Below are positions 25,552-33,759 of a DNA stretch of 64,000 nucleotides, in pieces. Every line of letters starts with the position of its first letter. The stretch's first letter is position 1. Below the pieces are notes generated by a model that did not search any database, was not told where the DNA came from, and was given only the letters and a program-made list of their open reading frames with translations. The stretch comes from Oscillospiraceae bacterium. GTDB lineage: Bacteria; Bacillota_A; Clostridia; Oscillospirales; Oscillospiraceae. The translations under genes were made by a program, and so were the position numbers. The stretch covers positions 57,746 through 121,745 of the forward strand of contig JAFYLN010000060.1 in the NCBI GenBank assembly GCA_017537045.1. Direction: 5' to 3'.

Positions 25552-25917
25552 ACCTCTGCCGTATTCAACCCCTGTGAGCCAGATTTGAAGCCGTAGCGAG
25601 GGATTTGTGGACTTTTCCGGGAACGGTAGGGTAGTAACCCCACCCCAGAGAGATAAGCCAACCTTGACCCCAGTTTCACGCTGTTTTTGGGGCATATCCC
25701 TTTCGGGCAACCCTAGATGAAGTAGGTGTGCTGAGTAAGGGATTATGACAGAGGTTCTTTTTTGAAAAAGCTGCCCGTAGGCAGCAAAAGCACCCAGACC
25801 TAAGTCTGGGGCAAGCAGAGCGTCCGGCTGTCCGCCTGACGCACCCCTGCCCCTGAAGGGGAGAACCGGGCGGAAGCCCGAACCCACTTCGACCATATTA
25901 CGAAAGCGAGGAATCCA
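25552..25917. other. candidate oriT / leader region upstream of mobC
   Basis: About 370 bp without a gene, just upstream of mobC. It holds several short hairpins: GCTGCC-cgta-GGCAGC near 25770, CCCCTGAAGGGG near 25850 and CGGGCGGAAGCCCG near 25868. Clusters of small inverted repeats directly before mobC-relaxase pairs are where transfer origins usually lie. The nic site was not identified. Confidence 0.4.
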
Positions 25918-26244
25918 ATGCCGGAAAACCGAAAACGAAATGTGACCCTGACCATACGGGTAACTCCCGGAGAGAAAGATGCGATTTTACGAAAAGCAAG
26001 GCAGGCGGATATGAACCTGACGGACTACCTTGTCACCGCCGCCCTCAGTGCCCAGATTCTGGTTGCCGAGGATTTGAAGCCTGCCCTAACGGAGCTGAAG
26101 CGGATCGGAAATAATCTGAACCAGATCACCACCAAAGTCAATGTGGGTGCATTCAAGTCCTACAATTTCAGCGAGGTAATTGCTTGGCAGAGTAAGCTCT
26201 ACGAGGAACTTGTCCGCATCGGAGGTAAAGGGTGGCAACTGTAA
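25918..26244 (+). CDS. mobC: MobC-like relaxosome accessory protein
   Basis: A 108-residue mobilization protein. The N-terminus (RKRNVTLTIRVTPGEKDAILRKARQADMNLTDYLVTAAL) is a ribbon-helix-helix DNA-binding domain of the type found in Bacteroides/Clostridia MobC proteins; the C-terminal half with LKRIGNNLNQITTKVN is the MobC signature. It would bind oriT and help the relaxase nick. The ribosome site is GCGAGGAATCCA. Its 3' end overlaps the relaxase start by 13 bp. Confidence 0.9.
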   Translation: MPENRKRNVTLTIRVTPGEKDAILRKARQADMNLTDYLVTAALSAQILVAEDLKPALTELKRIGNNLNQITTKVNVGAFKSYNFSEVIAWQSKLYEELVRIGGKGWQL

Positions 26245-27728
26245 CCTACATCAAGGAAGCCAAGCAGCATGTCAGTGCAATGAAAGCCGTCATGCGGTAC
26301 TGCCAGCGGGAGGACAAGACCACCGACCCAAAAACCGGCGTCCGTTATGTGACTGGATTGAACTGTAACGGCCCTAATTCCTTTATGGAATTTCTCGCCA
26401 CCAAGACCGCCTATAACAAGGTGGATGGGATCAACTTCTACCAGTATGTGCAATCCTTTTCTCCGAAAGAGAACGTCACCTACGAACAAGCCCACGCAAT
26501 CGGGCTGGAATTTGCCGCCAAGGCATGGCCGGGGCATGAGGTGCAGGTGACCACCCACTGCGATGCGACTCATGTCCATACCCACTTCGTGATCAACTCG
26601 GTCAGCTTCGAAACCGGGATGAAGCTCCACCAGACTCCCACCACCCTGCGGCAGCTCCGGCAGGTCAGTGACGAGATCTGTATGGAACATAAGCTCTCGG
26701 TTCTGCCCACCTATAAGCGGGGTGGACGGAAGATGTCCAACCGGGAATACCGGGCAGCCCGGAAGGGGCAAAGATGGAAATTTCGGCTTATGTACAACAT
26801 CGGGGAAGCCATGAAAGTGAGCGTCAACCGGGAGGATTTTATCCGTCAGATGCAGCGGCGGGGCTACGAGGTCTGGTGGAGTGACGAACGGAAATATATC
26901 ACCTACACCCGCCCCAACGGGATGAAGTGCCGGTGCAACAAATTACACGATGATAAATACCTAAAGGAGCGATTGGAAGATGAATTTGAAAGACGAAAGC
27001 AGATCCTCCAGCGGGATGTCCTTGGAGGATCTGGTGAAAATGAATGGGGACGCAATGGCGGTTCTGGACGAGGTTCCGTACCAGCCGATCATCTATGCGG
27101 TGCCCAAGGAATGGGTGGAGAGTGGGATGAAGTTGCTGGAGCAGGCGGTGGCATTCCAGCCTACCCTGTACAGGAAGATTTCGATACTGGCAACCCAGGA
27201 GGGGGTGTAGCATCAGGAGGTACAGTTGAAGGCCGATCTGGAAGTGGCGAAGCGGGAGATGCTGAACAGCATCGGAGATCTGAAGAAACAGGATGGGAGT
27301 CTGAAAGAGAAGTTTTTCTCCGAACTGTCCGCGCAGCACTCCGCCGCAGTCAAGGAGATTCAGGCCGAGTACGGCAGACAGAAAAGAGAAAGTCTGCACT
27401 TTCTGCTGATCACGGCAGCATCCTCAGCGGTGCTGTCGGGGCTGGTATCCGGGCTGTTTCTGCTCTTGGCTGGCTGACAGAGGACGGCGATTCCGACGCT
27501 CCCGAAGAACAGAAGCGCAAATACGAAGCCTCCCAGGCGGCATCCAATGTGGGAACCATCATCGGCCTGACCATCGGTGCAATTGAAAGCCTTACACAAA
27601 ATAATCAATCCCTCACTCAGGAACCCGATGAAGACCAGCAGATCGAGGAGGAAGAAGAGTACAACGAGTTCCTCGCCAGAATGGATGAGGAATATGGATA
27701 CGAGGAAGAACAGCAGCAGACCATGTGA
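26232..27728 (+). CDS. relaxase / mobilization nuclease (MobP-type)
   Basis: A 498-residue relaxase that nicks oriT and pilots the strand during transfer. The first ~250 residues are the relaxase domain: an N-terminal tyrosine candidate Y6 (MATVTYIKEAKQHV), and the metal-binding three-histidine motif HVHTH (H114, H116, H118). The start is GTG, preceded by GGAGGTAAAG. From about residue 255 the protein becomes Gly/Ser/Glu-rich and of low complexity, ending in an acidic tail (EDQQIEEEEEYNEF). In that region the DNA also encodes two other proteins in another frame. Length is typical of relaxases from gut Clostridia elements. Confidence 0.9.
   Translation: MATVTYIKEAKQHVSAMKAVMRYCQREDKTTDPKTGVRYVTGLNCNGPNSFMEFLATKTAYNKVDGINFYQYVQSFSPKENVTYEQAHAIGLEFAAKAWPGHEVQVTTHCDATHVHTHFVINSVSFETGMKLHQTPTTLRQLRQVSDEICMEHKLSVLPTYKRGGRKMSNREYRAARKGQRWKFRLMYNIGEAMKVSVNREDFIRQMQRRGYEVWWSDERKYITYTRPNGMKCRCNKLHDDKYLKERLEDEFERRKQILQRDVLGGSGENEWGRNGGSGRGSVPADHLCGAQGMGGEWDEVAGAGGGIPAYPVQEDFDTGNPGGGVASGGTVEGRSGSGEAGDAEQHRRSEETGWESEREVFLRTVRAALRRSQGDSGRVRQTEKRKSALSADHGSILSGAVGAGIRAVSALGWLTEDGDSDAPEEQKRKYEASQAASNVGTIIGLTIGAIESLTQNNQSLTQEPDEDQQIEEEEEYNEFLARMDEEYGYEEEQQQTM
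26980..27210 (+). CDS. small protein overprinted on the relaxase gene
   Basis: A 76-residue frame lying entirely inside the relaxase gene, shifted by one base. It looks like a genuine folded protein (MSLEDLVKMNGDAMAVLDEV, PYQPIIYAVPKEWVESGMKL, LEQAVAFQPTLYRKISILAT), while the relaxase frame over the same DNA is low-complexity. AAGGAGCG lies 8-10 nt before the ATG. The next overprinted gene begins 15 bp after its stop. Function unknown; position suggests a mobilization accessory protein as in ColE1, where small mob genes also overlap mobA. Confidence 0.6.
   Translation: MNLKDESRSSSGMSLEDLVKMNGDAMAVLDEVPYQPIIYAVPKEWVESGMKLLEQAVAFQPTLYRKISILATQEGV
27226..27477 (+). CDS. MobB-like coiled-coil membrane protein overprinted on the relaxase gene
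   Basis: An 83-residue frame inside the relaxase gene, starting with TTG behind a near-perfect AGGAGGTACAG. Residues 1-55 are charged and helical, coiled-coil-like (ADLEVAKREMLNSIGDLKKQ); residues 58-82 (SLHFLLITAASSAVLSGLVS to LLLA) are a clear C-terminal membrane helix. A tail-anchored small protein encoded within a relaxase gene recalls MobB of ColE1 and RSF1010, which overlaps mobA and stabilises the relaxosome at the membrane. Homology to MobB is not claimed; the analogy is in architecture and position. Confidence 0.65.
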   Translation: MKADLEVAKREMLNSIGDLKKQDGSLKEKFFSELSAQHSAAVKEIQAEYGRQKRESLHFLLITAASSAVLSGLVSGLFLLLAG

Positions 27729-27793
27729 CGTCCACTCTTCGTATCAATCTCCCAAAAGTGGGAAACATAACCAAAGTAAGGAGGTGGGCGGCA

Positions 27794-27964
27794 ATGGCTG
27801 ATACAAACAGAATGTCCATGGCACAGCAGAAAATGTATATGGCAGAACAGATCTGGCTTCACTACTACAACGATTACCTCTTCGGAAAAGGCATCATCAC
27901 CGAGCAGGAACGGAACCGTCTTAAGTTCAAAATCGACAGCAGGAAGCCGTCTGCCTACGGCTAG
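27794..27964 (+). CDS. small conserved mobile-element protein
   Basis: A 56-residue protein (MADTNRMSMAQQKMYMAEQI...) lying between relaxase and recombinase genes. The ATG at 27794 follows AAGGAGGTGGGCGGCA; an in-frame codon further upstream lacks a site. It has a helical N-terminus and ends in ITEQERNRLKFKIDSRKPSAYG, a type of short protein often encoded just before serine recombinases on Clostridia elements; some of these resemble SHOCT-like C-terminal modules. Possibly a recombination directionality or excision partner, which is only positional inference. Confidence 0.6.
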   Translation: MADTNRMSMAQQKMYMAEQIWLHYYNDYLFGKGIITEQERNRLKFKIDSRKPSAYG

Positions 27965-28077
27965 AAACGTAAAATGAGCCAGCGATTGCTGGCCCTTTTC
28001 TTCCATTACTATCCAGTAGCTATCTTCGCAGCTTGCTGGTATAGTGATGATACAACGAACTCCAAGGAGGTATGCGT

Positions 28078-29796
28078 ATGGACATACATAGCATCCGATC
28101 CCTTCTGAAAATGAAGTCAATTTACGATATTCCTCTCCGGGTCACCTACTATGCCCGCGTGTCATCCGAAAGCGATGAACAGCTAAATTCTCTGGGAAAT
28201 CAGATCACCTATTATGAGGATCTGATCAAGCGGAACCGAAACTGGACCTTTGTTCCCGGCTACATTGACGAGGGATTATCTGGCATCTCCACCAAGAAAC
28301 GAGAGAACTTCAACCGCATGATTGAGGAAGCGGCAGAGGATAAATTCGACCTGGTCATCACCAAGGAAATCTCCCGATTCGCCCGTAACACACTGGACTC
28401 CATCCAATTTACCCGGCAGTTGTTGGGCTACGGTGTGGGTGTCTTTTTCCAGAATGACAACATCAACACGCTGGACGAGGACTCGGAGCTGCGGCTTTCC
28501 ATCATGTCGTCGATTGCTCAGGATGAGCTGCGAAAGCTCTCCAGCCGTGTAAAATTCGGCCACGCGCAGGCAATTAAAGACGGTGTGGTGCTGGGCAACA
28601 ACCGCATCTTCGGCTACCAGAAAGATAACGGCAGACTGATCATTGACGAGGACGAAGCTCCCATGGTTCGGGAGTTGTTCGAGCTTTATGCCACAGGAGA
28701 ATATTCCATGAAGCAGATCGAGGTAATCTTCTGGAACAAGGGCTACCGCAATAGCCGGAGCAACCGGCTCTCACACACCACCATGTCCAATATGATCTCC
28801 AATCCCAAATATAAGGGTTACTATGTGGGCAATAAGGTGAAGGTCATCGATATGTTCACCAAGAAGCAGAAGTTCCTACCCCCGGAGGAATGGGTCATGT
28901 TCAAGGACGAATCTGGGGAGATCGTCCCCGCCATCGTGTCCGAAGAACTGTGGGAGAAAGCCAATGCCATCCTCCGCAAACGAAGCGATGATGTGAAGTC
29001 CCGGCAGGGTATCTGCAACCACGCAAACCTCTTAACCGGCAAACTCTTTTGCCCCTGCTGCGGTGCTGCCTACTACCGCCGGGAGTCCAAAGATAGGCAG
29101 GGCAACAAAAACAGTAAATGGGTCTGCTCCGGCAAGATCAAAAATGGCGCCGATTCCTGCGCTTCCTTCCCCATCTACGAAGAAGAAATCAAGCCCCTGC
29201 TCTTCGAGGTGTTCAAGGAAACGGAAGCTGACGCCGAAGCCATGCTGGAAGAATATATGCGGATGTATCAATCTCTGGACAACGACGGCGTCCAGCGGCA
29301 GATCTCTGTCACCGAGCAGAAGATCGATATGGAAGCCAGAAAAAAAGCCAAGCTTCTGGATTACAACATCACAGGAAGAATCACCGATAACGAATATCTT
29401 CAGCGCAGCCGGGACTGTGAGCAGGAAATCGAACGGCTCCAAAAGCTGCTTCTGGAACTACAACAGGAGTTGGAGTCCAAGGAGGATTTCCACAGACACA
29501 TGGAGTCCATCCGCTCTGTCATGCGGGATGCTCAGAGAGATGCCAACCAGCAAATCGTCAGCAAGGAATTCATCGACAAGTATATCGACCGGATTTTTGC
29601 GACACCCCAGGAAGACGGTTCCCTGCGGTTGGAAATCCAGATATTTACCGGAGAAGCCACGGAAAAGTATCTCAGCAGGCTAAAGGAACGGGCCGCAGGC
29701 CGGGAAAACACCCCGGAATATGCCGCTGTCGGTACAGGTCGTACGGGTCACACGTTCAAGAAGATGATCGAGGCTTACGAGCAGGGTCTGCAGTAA
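28078..29796 (+). CDS. large serine recombinase (site-specific integrase)
   Basis: A 572-residue recombinase. The N-terminal resolvase domain contains the catalytic serine in YYARVSSESDEQ (S29) and the ITKEISRFARNTLD arginine motif. It is followed by the recombinase domain (GYQKDNGRLIIDEDEAPMVR), a zinc-ribbon domain (CPCCGAAYY... WVCSGKIKNGADSC) and a C-terminal coiled coil (EQEIERLQKLLLELQQELES). The start at 28078 is set by AAGGAGG 7 nt away. It would integrate and excise the element through a short core; one attachment site is expected near this gene, at the right boundary around 29.8 kb. Confidence 0.93.
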   Translation: MDIHSIRSLLKMKSIYDIPLRVTYYARVSSESDEQLNSLGNQITYYEDLIKRNRNWTFVPGYIDEGLSGISTKKRENFNRMIEEAAEDKFDLVITKEISRFARNTLDSIQFTRQLLGYGVGVFFQNDNINTLDEDSELRLSIMSSIAQDELRKLSSRVKFGHAQAIKDGVVLGNNRIFGYQKDNGRLIIDEDEAPMVRELFELYATGEYSMKQIEVIFWNKGYRNSRSNRLSHTTMSNMISNPKYKGYYVGNKVKVIDMFTKKQKFLPPEEWVMFKDESGEIVPAIVSEELWEKANAILRKRSDDVKSRQGICNHANLLTGKLFCPCCGAAYYRRESKDRQGNKNSKWVCSGKIKNGADSCASFPIYEEEIKPLLFEVFKETEADAEAMLEEYMRMYQSLDNDGVQRQISVTEQKIDMEARKKAKLLDYNITGRITDNEYLQRSRDCEQEIERLQKLLLELQQELESKEDFHRHMESIRSVMRDAQRDANQQIVSKEFIDKYIDRIFATPQEDGSLRLEIQIFTGEATEKYLSRLKERAAGRENTPEYAAVGTGRTGHTFKKMIEAYEQGLQ

Positions 29797-29804
29797 ACAA
29801 AAAC

Positions 29805-29836
29805 TTCCCTGCCGCTTAATGCGGCAGGGAAATTTC
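29805..29836. terminator. bidirectional terminator at the right edge of the element
   Basis: An 11-bp perfect stem TTCCCTGCCGC / GCGGCAGGGAA, loop TTAAT, flanked by A-rich and T-rich tracts. It separates the recombinase gene (plus) from the lipoprotein gene (minus). Confidence 0.8.
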
Positions 29837-29837
29837 T

Positions 29838-31217
29838 TTAATCATAACGCTTTTCGCCTTCGAAATACTTGGAAAAACGCAGCTCGGTAAGCTGGTTCAG
29901 GATGGGATCCACGCAGATCCTCAGTTCATTGCCTGCATTGTCCTTATAGAACAGCCATGCAAAACAGCCACGGGCATAACTGGTGCAGTGGATGTCATAG
30001 GGCATGCCGTACTGCGCCAGAACTTCCTCAATGGTAGCATCCTGCGTGATGCTGTCATACTGGAACTCAAGGAACTTGGTATTATCCTGACCCCAGTTGG
30101 CATAATTTCTATTCTCTGTAAAGACACCCTTTACGATCAGGTCATTGGCAAGATTATTCTTCTGTCCATTGAGGTTAATGAAATAGAACTGTTCGCCGAC
30201 ATTCCGGCCAACCTTGGTATAGAATTTATCGCCGCGCTCCTGATGGACAAAAATCGTCTGATCGATAAATGCTTCCACAAAGGGGGACGGCATATCCGCA
30301 ACACGAATGCCCATTTCCATTTCATTTCCGCCCATGGTGATCTTGGTAGTAACCGCATCCAGCACGCCGGTCTGCACTTCCGCGCCGGACAGGTAAGGCA
30401 TCACATCCATATACTGGCTCAGCAGGATATAACAGTCATTTCCAAAGTAGCTGTTTTCAAAGTCATAGTCCAGATTTGCAGCCAGATCGCCAAAAACATT
30501 GGCACAATAATAGGTTGTCACCTGTCTGACGATGCCTCTGTTAAAGGAGAAATATGCACAGCTAAAGGGTTCATAGTATGCAATCTCGCCATAATTGGCA
30601 TCCCGAACTTTCTCATAGTCAGGTGCGCCGTAAGCAGCGATCAGTTCATCTCTGGTCGTTGTGCCGGTGACAAAGGGGGCATCCTCCTTACCGCAGCCAA
30701 AGCTGATGCCATCATCGGTGTTGATGGTAACAGAGTAGAGCATGCACTCGGAAATCTTTTTCGGCTCGCTGCTTGCGTTCATGGCAACGAAGAAAACGAA
30801 CGGCTTGTCTGCTTCTGCAACGTCTGCCAGTTCGATACGAACACGCTTGACGCTGCTCATATGCCAGGGCTGCAAAATCTCTTCCATATTTTCATAAGTG
30901 GTTACGTTTGCAGCCATCAGTGTTGCAACAGGCGCACCTGCGTAGACTTCCTGACCGTTGAGATAGAATTTCAGTGTACCGGTAGCGGCATTTACTTCGG
31001 GCAGCACTGTTTCTTTCAGCGTAAATTTCTCAGGCTCAGCCGGTTCCGTAGGTGCTTCGGTGGAAGCCTGCGTGGGTTCGACGGTAGGTTCTGCGGTGGG
31101 TTCCGCAGTTGGCACTGCCGTGGGCGCAGATGTTTCCTCCGGCTGATTTGCAGCGCAGCCACTCATCAGCAGGCTCATTGCCAGCACGACCAGCAGCGCA
31201 CATTTTAATGTCTTCAT
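29838..31217 (-). CDS. lipoprotein of unknown function
   Basis: A 459-residue exported lipoprotein: signal peptide with lipobox LLMSGC (Cys21), then a Thr/Pro/Glu-rich linker of repeated EPT/APT units (about 27-62) that would span the cell wall, then a ~390-residue globular domain that I do not recognise. The domain includes FKLETVLPEV-type start, NGQEVYAGAPVATLM and a tail ending ELRFSKYFEGEKRYD. Ribosome site GGAGGAAAACC. It lies just outside the mobile element and is transcribed toward it. Domains with a similar layout occur in many gut Firmicutes as single-gene units without assigned role. Confidence 0.75.
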   Translation of the reverse strand: MKTLKCALLVVLAMSLLMSGCAANQPEETSAPTAVPTAEPTAEPTVEPTQASTEAPTEPAEPEKFTLKETVLPEVNAATGTLKFYLNGQEVYAGAPVATLMAANVTTYENMEEILQPWHMSSVKRVRIELADVAEADKPFVFFVAMNASSEPKKISECMLYSVTINTDDGISFGCGKEDAPFVTGTTTRDELIAAYGAPDYEKVRDANYGEIAYYEPFSCAYFSFNRGIVRQVTTYYCANVFGDLAANLDYDFENSYFGNDCYILLSQYMDVMPYLSGAEVQTGVLDAVTTKITMGGNEMEMGIRVADMPSPFVEAFIDQTIFVHQERGDKFYTKVGRNVGEQFYFINLNGQKNNLANDLIVKGVFTENRNYANWGQDNTKFLEFQYDSITQDATIEEVLAQYGMPYDIHCTSYARGCFAWLFYKDNAGNELRICVDPILNQLTELRFSKYFEGEKRYD

Positions 31218-31362
31218 AGGTTTTCCTCCGTTTTGCGCTTTTCTTCCGTATATTATAGCACGTCACAACCGGTCTGTCCACGCTAAAAGCGTAAAAACAG
31301 CTAAAATTTCAGTTGCGCCATTCTATTTTTCACCGGCATTTTTCAACAGAATTAAAACGGCC

Positions 31363-31391
31363 TTGACGGTAAAATAAAAATATGCTATCAT
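31363..31391 (+). promoter_or_regulatory. promoter of tRNA-Leu
   Basis: TTGACG, 17 bp, TATCAT; the start of transcription would be about 5 nt before the tRNA. Confidence 0.7.
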
Positions 31392-31402
31392 AAATTCCAG
31401 CC

Positions 31403-31489
31403 GCCGCTGTGGTGGAATCGGTAGACACAGGGGACTTAAAATCCCCCGGTAGCGATACTGTACGGGTTCGAGTCCCGTCAGCGGCACCA
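31403..31489 (+). tRNA. tRNA-Leu (UAA anticodon)
   Basis: An 87-nt gene including an encoded CCA. The acceptor stem is GCCGCTG (31403-31409) with CAGCGGC (31479-31485). The anticodon stem GGGGA/TCCCC encloses the loop CTTAAAA with anticodon TAA at 31437-31439. A long variable arm (class II) and GGTTCGAGTCC T-loop are present. It reads UUA (and UUG by wobble). Confidence 0.96.
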
Positions 31490-31490
31490 T

Positions 31491-31526
31491 GAAAAGGGTT
31501 ATCCCGCACGGGATAACCCTTTTCAT
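31491..31526 (+). terminator. terminator of tRNA-Leu
   Basis: A 15-16 bp perfect stem GAAAAGGGTTATCCC / GGGATAACCCTTTTC directly after the tRNA, ending in TTTTC. Confidence 0.75.
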
Positions 31527-31531
31527 ATTGT

Positions 31532-31663
31532 GGTGAAGCGGGACTCGAATCATCAAATGCAAGAGTCCGGTGAACTCTTGCTTCCTGCGGGCTCGACCGC
31601 AGGAACACCTTGATTTCTGCCCCAAAAGGGGCAGAAATATAACGAGCCGTGTCAGCGGCACCA
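31532..31663. repeat. tRNA-end-flanked cassette with three tandem hairpins
   Basis: Left edge: the complement reads ATTCGAGTCCCGCTTCACCA, a tRNA 3'-end look-alike on the minus strand. Right edge (31651-31663): GTCAGCGGCACCA repeats the last 13 nt of the neighbouring tRNA-Leu. Between them lie three consecutive perfect stem-loops: 31559-31581 (8 bp), 31582-31605 (9 bp) and 31613-31638 (11 bp). No gene. The origin (integration scar or palindromic mobile repeat) is undecided. Confidence 0.6.
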
Positions 31664-31730
31664 AAAAGAAAAGGCAGGGGTGCCGTTCTTGGATGCGTGA
31701 GGGTTGCCGGGAATCAATATGCACTCAGTG

Positions 31731-31775
31731 AGCAAAAGACCAGCCTGCGCGGTGCGGACTGGCCTTTTGCTTTTT
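31731..31775 (+). terminator. terminator-like hairpin
   Basis: AGCAAAAGACCAG against CTGGCCTTTTGCT with one mismatch, a 15-nt loop and a TTTTT tail on the plus strand. It could be a back-up terminator for the tRNA transcript or end the convergent transporter message. Confidence 0.6.
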
Positions 31776-31832
31776 GTGAGGTTGGAAACTCAGATTTCAG
31801 GAATCAAAAGGAGTATCTAAAGCAATTCGTAA

Positions 31833-33212
31833 TTAGTTCTGAGCCTTGCGGGCTTTCAGGTCTGCCATAATTTCAGCCAGTTTGGATTCAGTCAGATCAT
31901 AGAAGAACATGGGGATGGTGCCGACAAGCATGGTACCTGCGCAAACCAGAGTCATCATGGTATGGAATGCATTCAGGGTTTCCATGGACTGAGCAGCGCC
32001 GGGGTCATAGCCAAACGCGCCAATGACAAATGCAACAACGACACCAGATACTGCCATAACCAGCTTGGTCACGAAGCAGCGAGTGGAGGTAATCATGCCT
32101 TCATTACGCTGACCAGTTCTCCATTCTCCATACTCAATGGTATCAGCCATCATGGCCATAACAGCAACCTGGAAACCACCTACACTGATGGAGCATGCTG
32201 CGCTACAGCAGTAAATGACAATCATGTTCTCCCAACCAGAAATGTAATGTACAAGACATGAAGCAATGTAACAAGCTGCAAAGATGAAGATAACCTTCTT
32301 TTTATCCAGCTTCTTGGCCAGTGCGATAAATGCGAGAGAACCTACAATACCAGTTGCAGTACCAATTAGAGACAGCAGAGACATAATTTCCAAACTACCC
32401 AGATTATATACGCAGTAGTAATAATTGAATGTGCCACGCATAATCATAGCCAGCAGGCCAACAGCATTAGCAATCTGGACAATCAGAAGGGGTTTGTTCG
32501 TAATAACGCTCTTGATGCCCAGCTTCAGGCTGAACTTCTCAGAAGTTTCGGGAACAACATGCTCTTTGACAGTCTTAAAAGAAATCAGATACATGATTGC
32601 CGCAAACACGGCAACAATTGCAGCAACCTTGAAGTATGCGCTTGCATTCGTCTCGCCACCAAATGCAGCCAGAGCAAGGGGCATTGCAATGCCGACGATG
32701 CCAGAGATTGCACCGGAAGTGGTCTGCGTAGTTCCGATAATGTCACCGCGCTCTTTGACATTCTTCGTCATTGCCGAGGGTAAGCTCCAGAAAGGAATAT
32801 CAACGGCAGTAAAAACAACATCGACCAGAACATACATAATACATGCGTAAACAATGCGAACTGTCATATTAGGACTGGGAATCAGGAAGCTCAGTGCCAT
32901 ACACAGGCAGAACAGAGGACCTGCAACGAGAAGCCAAGGACGGAAGCGACCCATCTTTGTTCTAGTGCGGTCTGCGATAGAGCCCATCATGATATCATTG
33001 ACACCGTCAAATACGCGGCCAAATGCAAGCAAGCCGCCGAGAATCGCGGCAGGCAACATGACCACGTCAGTTAGGAAAGGAGTCATCCATGTTGCCCACA
33101 GGGTATAGGCAGAGTCGTGACCCAGAACACCAATGGCATGGCCAAGCTGCTCTTTTTTCGTACACATCTTTGGTTCTTCCGTAGTGACTACGGTTTTTGT
33201 CTGTTCAGACAT
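31833..33212 (-). CDS. GPH-family sugar:cation symporter (MelB/UidB-like)
   Basis: A 459-residue, twelve-helix transporter of the glycoside-pentoside-hexuronide family. The N-terminal GHDSAYTLWATWMTPFLTDVV and the cytoplasmic signature GSIADRTRTKMGRFRPWLL (loop 2-3, cation/sugar coupling region) are diagnostic. A later YGEWRTGQRNEGM loop is also typical. It would import a glycoside or uronide with Na+ or H+. It lies downstream of the GH4-kinase operon, separated by 550 bp of repeats, so it probably has its own promoter. Ribosome site AAGGAGGAAAAACT. Confidence 0.9.
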   Translation of the reverse strand: MSEQTKTVVTTEEPKMCTKKEQLGHAIGVLGHDSAYTLWATWMTPFLTDVVMLPAAILGGLLAFGRVFDGVNDIMMGSIADRTRTKMGRFRPWLLVAGPLFCLCMALSFLIPSPNMTVRIVYACIMYVLVDVVFTAVDIPFWSLPSAMTKNVKERGDIIGTTQTTSGAISGIVGIAMPLALAAFGGETNASAYFKVAAIVAVFAAIMYLISFKTVKEHVVPETSEKFSLKLGIKSVITNKPLLIVQIANAVGLLAMIMRGTFNYYYCVYNLGSLEIMSLLSLIGTATGIVGSLAFIALAKKLDKKKVIFIFAACYIASCLVHYISGWENMIVIYCCSAACSISVGGFQVAVMAMMADTIEYGEWRTGQRNEGMITSTRCFVTKLVMAVSGVVVAFVIGAFGYDPGAAQSMETLNAFHTMMTLVCAGTMLVGTIPMFFYDLTESKLAEIMADLKARKAQN

Positions 33213-33269
33213 AGTTTTTCCTCCTTAATATTTCTTCTTATTGCGCGGTTTTTATGCCGGGGGTTACGT

Positions 33270-33750
33270 TTTTCGCTGTCATTGCGAGGAGGGGCGAAGC
33301 CCCGACGTGGCAATCTCCTGGTACAACAGATCGAAACGCAGTGCAGGTACAAACATCGTACCGGGAGATTCCCACGGTCGCTACGCTCCCTCGGAATGAC
33401 ATTCGTTTTATGCTACATTCCGCTGACTTGATGGGGATTGCCACGCCAGTGTGAGCACTGGCTCGCAATGACATGATTTAGGGTTGATGCGGTGCGCAGA
33501 ATGACGTGTTCCTACTTGGCCCCCTCTATGAGGGGGCTGGTGCCGCCGCAGGGCGGGGGGAGTGTCGTATCGTTCGATCGGACACCCCTTCCGTCACGGC
33601 TTTCGCCGTGCCACCTCCCCCAAAGGTGGAGGCAAGGGCGCTGCGCGCCGGGGATGCGGATTGCCACGTCGCGTAAGCGATTGAATGATTGCCACTGGCA
33701 ATCATAGCGATTTACAATCGCTTCGCTATGCTCCTCGCAATGACACGGGG
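33270..33750. repeat. mosaic of dispersed palindromic repeats
   Basis: No gene in this 547-bp gap. It contains at least three units with CATTGCGAG/CTCGCAATG ends and GGCAATC/GATTGCC cores (about 33278-33320, 33435-33472, 33657-33745, in both orientations). In the middle (about 33547-33640) is a second repeat type (GGGGGGAGTGTCG ... GCCACCTCCCCCAAAGG) that recurs near 42430-42510. Such repeats are multi-copy in genomes of this bacterial group. Confidence 0.7.
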
Positions 33751-33759
33751 GTACGGTGG

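Noticed and set aside
31330..31608. Minus-strand frame containing GTRTRTVSLPGDFKSPVSTD
   Set aside because: This is the well-known spurious translation of the tRNA-Leu gene on the opposite strand.
31559..31638. Three hairpins read as a possible CRISPR array
   Set aside because: The stem-loops differ from each other and there are no equal-length direct repeats or spacers. No CRISPR array was seen anywhere in the window.
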